DNA of 5,394 nt from Pseudonocardia sp. (GTDB lineage: Bacteria; Actinomycetota; Actinomycetes; Mycobacteriales; Pseudonocardiaceae), in NCBI GenBank assembly GCA_030453005.1, contig JAKDLE010000246.1:1-5394 (forward strand), in the 5' to 3' direction. Below are positions 1 through 5,100 of the stretch, piece by piece. Both the position numbers and the translations under genes were made by a program. The notes beneath the pieces are model-generated. The model ran no database searches. It was not told the origin of the DNA and saw nothing but the letters and a program-made list of their open reading frames with translations. The first letter of the stretch is position 1. Every line of letters starts with the position of its first letter.

Positions 1-63
1 CAGGGCGCCGACGAGGACGAGCTGTCCGGCGCGGTGGCCGAATGGCTCGACGCGACCTCGTGA
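1..63 (+). CDS. C-terminal end of an unidentified protein (5' partial)
   Basis: Reading from base 1 in frame 1 gives 20 residues, QGADEDELSGAVAEWLDATS, followed by TGA at 61-63. The tail is acidic and probably helical, with codon use like the genes downstream. Its stop overlaps the GTG start of the next gene as GTGA, the same arrangement as the three later junctions, which supports it being a real translated end. Too little is present to name it. By position upstream of a tape-measure gene it could be a tail protein or assembly chaperone, but that is only inference from usual siphovirus gene order. Confidence 0.6.
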   Translation, partial: QGADEDELSGAVAEWLDATS

Positions 64-66
64 CCG
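52..66 (+). repeat. 15-bp direct repeat, left copy
   Basis: GCGACCTCGTGACCG here is identical to positions 1579-1593. Both copies straddle a GTGA stop/start overlap, and both encode the protein ending -ATS followed by a stop. The two copies bracket the helix-turn-helix, two hypothetical genes and the resolvase. Part of the match (CTSGTGACCG) also occurs at two further junctions, so shared junction design may explain it as well as a recombination scar. Confidence 0.5.
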
Positions 67-440
67 GGCTGCCCATGCGGGGGGAAACGAGCGGCGGGGC
101 TGACCGGGAGGGGAAACGGTCCGACGAGCGGGACCCGCCACGGCCGGGTGACCCGCCGTGGCGGGAACGGGTCGCCCATCGACACCTCCCCGACCATCTG
201 GCCGTGGCGTTGCGCCGTGCCCGGGTGTCGCGCGGGTGGTCGCTGCGCCGCGCCGCGGAGGTGACGGAGGTCAGCTACCCGATGCTGCACCACTTGGAGG
301 CGGGGACACGATGGCCGTCGGTGATCGTGGCGGAGCTGCTGATCGCCCGGTATCGGCTCGACGAGGACACCGCGGCGGGGTTGCGGGCGGTGGCGCGGCC
401 GCTCTCGGGTCGGTCGTCGCCGTACCGGACCGGCTGGTGA
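60..440 (+). CDS. XRE-type helix-turn-helix DNA-binding protein, 126 aa
   Basis: A small putative transcription regulator. Residues 1-46 are polar, rich in Gly, Arg and Pro, and probably disordered. Residues 47-87 fit a Cro/XRE helix-turn-helix: LAVALRRARVSRGWSLRRAA, then a turn, a recognition helix around VSYPMLHHLE, and the AGTRWPS segment matching the family's usual E-x-G-x-R-x-P-S ending. Residues 88-111 give the closing helices (ELLIARYRLDED). The chosen start is GTG at 60, which overlaps the previous stop as GTGA. ATG at 42 and ATG at 75 are in the same frame and possible; none has a clear Shine-Dalgarno. The stop overlaps the next GTG. No ligand or dimerisation domain is visible, so the target is unknown. 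It may regulate the neighbouring cassette or act as a phage regulator. The fold call is fairly firm; the role is inference. Confidence 0.8.
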   Translation: MTGLPMRGETSGGADREGKRSDERDPPRPGDPPWRERVAHRHLPDHLAVALRRARVSRGWSLRRAAEVTEVSYPMLHHLEAGTRWPSVIVAELLIARYRLDEDTAAGLRAVARPLSGRSSPYRTGW

Positions 441-685
441 CCGTCGTTGACGACGTGGTGGCCGATGCGGTGCTCGCCGCCGTCGATGTGGCCCACGGAC
501 GCGGGGACGACGACCATGTGGCCCGCGTGCTCGCCGAGCACCTGGCGGGTGCGACCGGCCACCTTGCCGACGCCGTCACGGTTGGTGCGGTGATGCTGGC
601 CGGGGAGTTGCTGGCCGAACTGGCCGAGACGCGCGGGGTTGAACGCGGCCGCATCCCCGGGCGGTTCTCCGGGCGTGACTGGTGA
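437..685 (+). CDS. Small helical hypothetical protein, 82 aa
   Basis: I do not recognise a family. The GTG start at 437 overlaps the stop of the helix-turn-helix gene (GTGA), and its own stop overlaps the start of the next gene in the same way, so it sits in a translationally coupled chain. The same frame is open further upstream, but that part lies antiparallel to nothing and merely shadows the helix-turn-helix gene. The product is rich in Ala, Val, Asp and Leu, with two likely amphipathic helices (about residues 3-18 and 26-66) and a basic, Gly/Arg-rich tail ending GRFSGRDW. It has no Cys, no signal peptide and no convincing membrane segment. A small partner or regulatory protein is possible, but nothing in the sequence shows a function. 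Confidence 0.65.
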   Translation: MTVVDDVVADAVLAAVDVAHGRGDDDHVARVLAEHLAGATGHLADAVTVGAVMLAGELLAELAETRGVERGRIPGRFSGRDW

Positions 686-969
686 CCGGGCGGCATGGGA
701 CCGTCCCGACCATGACGGGACCGGACGGCGCGCCGCTCGACGAGGTGGCCGCCGCGCTGCGGGAGGTGTTGGCCGGGATCGACTCGGCGCCCGACACGAC
801 GGCCGACCCGCTGCACATCGCCTACCTGCACGGTGCCGCGGATGTGCTCGCGATGGTGGCAGGTGTCGCGGAGGGTGAGCGTCCCGAAGCGAACGAACCG
901 GGACACGACGTCGGGGACGGGGCTGACGTCCGTTCCCGCAGGAAAGGCCGTCCCGTATATCCGTCCTGA
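682..969 (+). CDS. Small hypothetical protein, 95 aa (or 85 aa from ATG 712)
   Basis: No family recognised. The GTG at 682 overlaps the previous stop (GTGA) and gives 95 residues. An in-frame ATG at 712 would give 85 residues starting MTGPDGAPLDEV, and it lies in the loop of a small inverted repeat (GTCCCG/CGGGAC, 703-721). The overlap pattern favours 682, but the first ten residues look unstructured, so 712 remains possible. Residues about 16-63 are probably helical (LDEVAAALREVLAGI, then YLHGAADVLAMVAGV). The C-terminal 30 residues are charged and probably disordered, ending RSRRKGRPVYPS. The 3' end carries GTCCC-type arms that may belong to the binding site of the resolvase downstream, so coding and cis-acting sequence may overlap here. 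Confidence 0.6.
   Translation: MTGRHGTVPTMTGPDGAPLDEVAAALREVLAGIDSAPDTTADPLHIAYLHGAADVLAMVAGVAEGERPEANEPGHDVGDGADVRSRRKGRPVYPS
697..721 (+). repeat. Overlapping short inverted repeats around a possible ATG start
   Basis: GGGAC-C-GTCCC (697-707) is a perfect odd palindrome, and GTCCCG (703-708) pairs perfectly with CGGGAC (716-721) across a 7-base loop that contains ATG 712. The two hairpins share the GTCCC arm and are mutually exclusive. This could be an operator or a translation-control hairpin, but in sequence this GC-rich it may be chance. Confidence 0.3.
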
Positions 970-1020
970 AACTCTCGCCACGCTATCCCGTTACGGGCCG
1001 ACTTATGGGACACTGTCGGC
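949..1020 (+). promoter_or_regulatory. Candidate resolvase binding site (res-like) and promoter/operator region
   Basis: The resolvase gene is preceded by a 51-bp spacer plus the end of the upstream gene. TATCCCGTTA (984-993) and TTATGGGACA (1003-1012) form inverted arms matching at 7 of 10 positions around a 9-bp centre, 29 bp in all. This is about the size of a serine-resolvase crossover subsite. A third similar arm, CGTCCCGTATA, lies at 949-959 in direct orientation. GCCGAC (997-1002) and GTCGGC (1015-1020) are a perfect inverted repeat with a 12-bp spacer, and CCCGT-T-ACGGG (987-997) is another palindrome. Tn3-type resolvases bind sites next to their own gene and repress it, so binding and autoregulation are inferred. 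No strong -35/-10 pair or Shine-Dalgarno is visible. Confidence 0.45.
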
Positions 1021-1590
1021 ATGACGGAAACAGTCGGCTACGCCAGGGTCAGCACACAACGCCAGTCACTCGACCAGCAGCACGACGCCCTCCGGGACGC
1101 CGGGGTCGCGAAGGTGTTCACCGACAAGATGTCCGGCGCCCGCGACGACCGGACGGGGCTCGCGGAGCTGCTCGCCTACGTCCGGCCCGGTGACACCGTG
1201 GTCGTTGTCGCGCTCGACCGGTTGGGCCGGTCGCTGTCGGGGATCATCCGCACCGTGGCGGCGCTGACCGAGCGCGGGATCACGCTCCGGAGTTTGCGGG
1301 AGAGCATCGATACCAGCACGGCCACCGGTCGGATGCTGGTCGGGATCTTCGGGTCCCTCGCCGAATATGAGCGCAGCTTGATCGCGGAACGCTCCGAGGT
1401 CGCGCGGGAAGCGGCGCGGGCCCGCGGACGTCAGACCGGCCGCCCCCGCGCCCTGTCGGCCGACCAGGCCGCGCTCGCCCGCCGGATGCGCGACGCCGGG
1501 GAGTCGGTGGAGACCATCCGCGGCACGCTCAAGGTTGGCCGCTCGACGCTCTACCGGCTGCTCGCCGAGACCGAACCGGCGACCTCGTGA
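1021..1590 (+). CDS. Small serine recombinase (resolvase/invertase family), 189 aa
   Basis: A site-specific DNA recombinase that cuts and rejoins DNA through a phosphoserine link. The N-terminal catalytic domain (about 1-138) begins VGYARVSTQRQSLDQQ, with nucleophile Ser11 and Arg9. Other family active-site residues are present: Arg44 in the DDRTGL motif, Asp66, Arg67 and Arg70 in ALDRLGRS, and Glu123-Arg124 in the long dimer helix (EYERSLIAERS). The C-terminal part, about 141-183, is a helix-turn-helix of the resolvase type (GRPRALS... GRSTLYRLLAE). Length matches gamma-delta/Tn3 resolvase (about 183 aa) and excludes a large serine integrase. ATG at 1021 starts at the beginning of the conserved domain. 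The gene has its own 51-bp upstream spacer with res-like arms, and its stop overlaps the next GTG. No transposase is in the window, so it may resolve or invert DNA for a phage, plasmid or transposon remnant. The protein looks intact. Confidence 0.95.
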   Translation: MTETVGYARVSTQRQSLDQQHDALRDAGVAKVFTDKMSGARDDRTGLAELLAYVRPGDTVVVVALDRLGRSLSGIIRTVAALTERGITLRSLRESIDTSTATGRMLVGIFGSLAEYERSLIAERSEVAREAARARGRQTGRPRALSADQAALARRMRDAGESVETIRGTLKVGRSTLYRLLAETEPATS

Positions 1591-1593
1591 CCG
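1579..1593 (+). repeat. 15-bp direct repeat, right copy
   Basis: Identical to positions 52-66 (GCGACCTCGTGACCG). It covers the last codons of the resolvase and the GTG start of the RMF-like gene. Recombination between the two copies would remove about 1.53 kb and place the RMF-like start directly on the GTGA stop of the first, partial gene without breaking either reading frame. Confidence 0.5.
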
Positions 1594-1787
1594 ACGAGCA
1601 GCACGAGCCGATCATCGAGATGCGCATGGTCGCCGCGCACCACGCCGGCCGGGAGTGCGCGCTCAACCGTCAGCGGCGGGTCAATCCGTGGCGCGGTGAC
1701 GCCGACACGGCGGAGGAACGAGTGCTCTCGATCATGTGGGCGCGCGGATACTCCGAAGGCAACCCGGTCGTGCTCGACGACGCCTGA
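1587..1787 (+). CDS. Small protein resembling ribosome modulation factor (RMF/CrpP-like), 66 aa
   Basis: The GTG start at 1587 overlaps the resolvase stop as GTGA, so translation is probably coupled. The core, about residues 15-60, reads AAHHAGRECALNRQRRVNPW, then a charged linker, then a helix with MWARGYSEGNP. This order (helix with A-x-x-x-G-x-x-x-A, Arg-rich turn, N-P-W/Y, then a helix with W-x-x-G-(Y/W)-x-x-G) resembles RMF of gamma-proteobacteria and related small phage or plasmid proteins. RMF pairs 70S ribosomes into inactive dimers. A role in modulating host ribosomes is inferred from this pattern only. Length (66 aa) is close to RMF (55 aa). Alternatively it is an unrelated small DNA- or RNA-binding protein. 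Its stop codon is inside the hairpin shared with the converging gene. Confidence 0.65.
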   Translation: MTDEQHEPIIEMRMVAAHHAGRECALNRQRRVNPWRGDADTAEERVLSIMWARGYSEGNPVVLDDA

Positions 1788-1810
1788 CATCCGCAGTACG
1801 GACGTCAGGC
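1782..1810. terminator. Bidirectional hairpin terminator containing both stop codons of convergent genes
   Basis: GCCTGACATCCG (1782-1793) pairs with CGGACGTCAGGC (1799-1810) over 12 positions, leaving a 5-base loop (CAGTA). The only imperfect position is 1789/1803: A against C in the rightward transcript, but a G-U wobble in the leftward transcript, so the leftward stem is continuous. TGA of the RMF-like gene (1785-1787) is in the left arm and TGA of the reverse gene (1805-1807 read on -) is in the right arm. There is no U-tract, which is common in actinobacterial terminators. Confidence 0.7.
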
Positions 1811-1984
1811 CGCCCGGCGCATGCCCCGGGCCCGCACGATGTGCGCCCGACCGCACTCGCACTCGTAGGCCGCCAGCTCCAGCCGCGGACTACCCGCGAG
1901 CGTGGACCGGGCCCGCCTCTCCACAATCGCGCCCTGCGCATCGGCGAGGGTCGGGAACGACTCCACCTGGCAGCGCGACCGCAT
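1805..1984 (-). CDS. Small Cys/His phage-type protein, 59 aa, opposite to late genes
   Basis: The ATG at 1984 is preceded by GGGAGGAT at 1998-1991, eight bases from GGAGG to the start, the best ribosome binding site in the window. This is why I prefer it to the in-frame GTG at 2002. The product begins MRSRCQVESFPTLADAQGAI, has a basic helix (ERRARS) and ends with a YECECGRAHIVRARG segment. It resembles small actinophage proteins that have an N-terminal Cys, a helical middle and a C-terminal Y-x-C-x-x-C-x-x-x-H ribbon; here the ribbon is C42-x-C44 with His48, plus Cys5, so zinc binding is plausible but not certain. The function of such proteins is unknown. It is transcribed against its neighbours and must have its own promoter, perhaps allowing expression when late genes are silent. 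Confidence 0.75.
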   Translation of the reverse strand: MRSRCQVESFPTLADAQGAIVERRARSTLAGSPRLELAAYECECGRAHIVRARGMRRAA

Positions 1985-1990
1985 CCGCTG

Positions 1991-1998
1991 ATCCTCCC
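1991..1998 (-). promoter_or_regulatory. Shine-Dalgarno of the reverse-strand gene
   Basis: The minus strand reads GGGAGGAT, with eight bases between GGAGG and ATG 1984. It is a near-ideal ribosome binding site and decides the start of the Cys/His protein. It lies inside the reading frame of the longer GTG-2002 alternative, which therefore looks less likely. Confidence 0.75.
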
Positions 1999-2022
1999 GC
2001 ACCGACCCGACACGGCAGGAGT

Positions 2023-2040
2023 CGCGGCACTCGCGGCACT
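2023..2040 (+). repeat. Tandem 9-bp repeat (CGCGGCACT x2)
   Basis: Two perfect adjacent copies of CGCGGCACT occupy this stretch upstream of the reverse-strand gene. It may be a tandem operator or simply replication slippage in GC-rich DNA. No further copies are adjacent. Confidence 0.6.
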
Positions 2041-2109
2041 CCCCCCGATCGTCGCCGCGGATGACTGTAGGCGGGTGAGCAGCGCATCGACGACCACCCT
2101 CGCAGGGGG

Positions 2110-5100
2110 GTGTTCAAGATCGTTATAGACGAAGCTCGGGTGAGATTGCGCCTCGACGCGACCGGGGTCGAGTCGGACGCCGCCGCCGCCGGTGCCCGCG
2201 CGGGTGCCGCGTTCGCCGCCGCCGCCAACTCCACCGCCCGCATCGTCCCCACCATCAACACCTCCGTCGTGTCCGCGGCGGTCAACCGGGTCACCTTCCG
2301 CAACCTGCTCCAGTCCATCCGCCGGGTCCTGACCCTGCTCACCGTCGTCGGCGTCGGGGTGGCGCTGCTGCGTACCCAGGTCGGTCGTGTGGTGCTCACC
2401 GGACTGATCCGGGGCATCGGCCGGGCCATCCCCTTGTTCGGGCGACTACTCAGCGCCGCGACCGGGCTGCGGGGGAACCTGGCCGGGCTGTCGGTCAGGG
2501 CTCTCGTCCGCGGCCTGATCCGCGGGGTCGGCACGTTCAACGCGCTGCGCAGCGCCGCACTCGGGATCGGCGCCGCGGTGGGCGGAATCCTCGCGGTCTC
2601 GGGTGCGGCACTCAAGCTCGGTCCCGCGATCGCCGGGGCCGGGGTCGCCGCGCTGGCCGCGCAGGCCGCGATCGGCGGGCTGGTCACCGTCGTCGGCGGG
2701 CTCGGCATCGCCATCGGGCAGGTCGCGGCCGGTGGGCTCGCCGCCCTGCCCGCGGTGCTCGGGGCGGTCGCGTTGGCCGTCGGCACCCTCAAGGTCGGGC
2801 TGTCCGGGTTCGGCGAGGCCATGAAGGCCGTCGGCGGCACCGCCGCCGAGTTCGAGGCCGCGATCGCCGATCTCGCGCCTGCTGCGCAGGAGACCGCGCG
2901 CGCCGTGCGTGGCCTGAAACCGGCGTTCGACGCGCTGAAGCTCAACGTGCAGCAACGCCTGTTCGCCGGGCTCGGCCCGGTCGTGTCGCAGCTCGGCAAC
3001 ACCTACCTGCCCATCGTGGAGTCCGCGATGGCCGGGGTGGCGGACTCGTTCAACGCCGGGTTCAAGGAGATCGGGAAGTTCCTCGCCGCGCCTGCGATCG
3101 TCAAGGATCTCGGGGCGGCGTTCGGGCGCGTGCAGCTCGGGGTGTCCAACGCGACCGGCGCGATGAAGCCGCTCACCGCGGCGTTCACCGACCTGTTCGC
3201 GGTCGGGTCCCAGTTCATGCCCCGCCTGGGTGCGGCGATCGCCGACCTGGCGACCCGGTTCGAGGCGTTCATCAACACCGCCCGCAACTCCGGGCAGCTT
3301 TACTTCTGGATCGAGAACGGCATCACCGCGGCGAAGCAGTTCGGGCAGATCCTCGGGAACGTCGCCGGCGCCATCGGCGGGGTGTTCTCCGCGGCCAACA
3401 GCGTCGGCGGCGGGCTCATGGCCACCCTCGTCTCGATCACCGGTGAGCTGGACCGGGTCGTGAACTCCGTCGTCGGGCAGGAGGCGCTCAAGTCGTTCTT
3501 CACCGGCGCCGCAGCAGCAGCGCAGGCGCTGCTCCCGGTGGTCGGCGGGGTCATCCAGGTCATCGGCGCGCTCGGCCCGGCGCTGGCCGGGATCGGTCAG
3601 GCGGTCGGCCCGGCGCTCGGGACCATCCTCAACGAGCTCACCACGGGCATCGAGAACGTCACCCCCGGCCTGACGACCTTCATGAAGGGTTTCGCCGCGG
3701 TCGCCGAGGCGGTCGCGCCGCTGCTGCCGCTGCTCGGGGATGTGTTCGGGGCGATCCTCACCGCGCTGGGCAACACCCTCGCGACGGTCGCGCCGTTCTT
3801 CTCCGCGTTCACTCAGGCGCTCACCTTCCTGGGGCCGGTGATCACCCCGATCGCGGGGCTGCTCGGCGCTGTGGTCGTCGGCCTGCTCGGGGTCGCCGCG
3901 GTCGCCGCCCCGGTCGTCAAGGTCGCCTCGGCGCTGACGAAGGCGTGGCGGCTCCTGGGGGTGGCGTTCGGCGTCCTGCCGAAGCTCATCGGGGCGGTCA
4001 CCAAGGTGTGGCGACTGCTGTCGTTGGCGTTCGCGCTGTCCCCCATCGGCCTGGTCGTCACCCTGATCGCCGGGCTGGTCGCCGCCCTGATCTACGCCTG
4101 GAACAACTCCGAGATGTTCCGCACCGTCGTCACGGCGGCGTTCGAGGCGGTGAAGACCGCGATCGGGGTGGCCGTCAACTTCATCATCACCCTCGTCGGG
4201 AGCATCGGGGCGTTCTTCGCGCAGGCGTGGGCGACCATCACCTCCGGGATCACCACGGCCTGGAACGCGATCACCGCGTTCTTCTCCGAATGGGGTCTGA
4301 CGATCCTCGCGGTCATCACCGGGCCGATCGGGTGGATCGTCGGCCTGCTGGTCACCTACTGGGACCAGATCATCGCCGGGGTCACCGGGTTCGTCTCGAC
4401 CGTCGTCGGGTTCTTCGTCAACCTGGGCACGCAGCTGATCGCGAACCTGACGAACCTCTTCAACTTCATCATGGCCACCCCGTTCGGACAGAACCTCCAG
4501 CAGATCATCGGCGCGGTGGGGGCGTTCATCGCCGGGGTCGTGAACTTCTTCGTCACCATGGGCCAGAACGTGATCGCCGCCGTCACCGGGTTCGTGCAGG
4601 CCGTGATCAGCTTCTTCCAGAACCTCATCGGCACGGTGTCGGGTGCGGTCGGCGGGTTCGTCGGCGCGATCGTCGGGTTCTTCACGAACCTGGCCGGGCA
4701 GGTCGGTGGGGTCGTGTCCAGGTTCGTCGGCGCTGTCGTCGGCTTCTTCCAGAACCTCATCGGCACCGTGTCCGGGGCGGTCGGCGGGTTCGTGTCGACG
4801 GTCGTCGGGTTCTTCACCCGCCTCGCCGGTCAGGTCGGCGGTGCCATCTCCGGGCTGGTGTCCAGGGTGATCGGCGCCATCCGCGGCATGGTGTCGAACG
4901 CGATGGGCGTGCTGTCCGGGTGGGTCGGGCAGATGGTCGGCGTCGGCCGCAACATCATCAACGGCATCGTCAACGGGCTGCGCAACGCGGCCGGGGCCGT
5001 CATCAACTTCCTGATGGGCCTGGCCCGCAACGCCCTCAACGCCGTCCTGTCGTTCTTCGGTATCCGGTCGCCGTCGAAGGTGTTCGCCGGTGTCGGGGAG

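Larger units (their letters stand above)
1985..2109. other. Divergent intergenic region between reverse gene and tape-measure gene
   Basis: These 125 bases separate two divergent starts and should hold the reverse gene's promoter. The minus strand has a weak -10-like TACAGT at 2069-2064 with no convincing -35. The tape-measure frame is closed by TAG at 2068-2070. On the minus strand the frame of the Cys/His gene stays open and would read ECREC and a further Cys, but no ATG, GTG or TTG serves it there. I see no RNA gene. Confidence 0.5.

Noticed and set aside
437..969. Tail assembly chaperone pair with programmed frameshift
   Set aside because: The position upstream of a tape-measure gene suggested it, but both products are shorter than usual, each has its own GTGA start, and I see no slippery heptamer near the 685 junction.
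271..981. 236-aa minus-strand open frame opposite the three small upstream genes
   Set aside because: Arg/Ser/Thr/Ala-rich low complexity with no domain, opposite a chain of GTGA-coupled genes that shows clear helix-turn-helix coding on the plus strand.
1021..1590. Phage integrase function for the recombinase
   Set aside because: Large serine integrases are about 450-700 aa with a C-terminal zinc/coiled-coil part. This protein is 189 aa with a simple C-terminal helix-turn-helix, so it belongs to the resolvase/invertase group.
1696..2128. Overlapping plus-strand frames of 122 and 130 aa
   Set aside because: They run over the RMF-like gene end, the hairpin and the reverse gene, with Arg/Pro/Thr-rich composition. 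The 59-aa reverse gene has a better ribosome binding site and a recognisable Cys/His pattern.
1890..3002. 370-aa open frame on the minus strand opposite the start of the tape-measure gene
   Set aside because: The translation is a low-complexity run of Ala, Pro, Ser, Thr and Arg without domain features. It overlaps the well-supported tape-measure frame and the Cys/His gene, and is expected in high-GC DNA where stop codons are rare.
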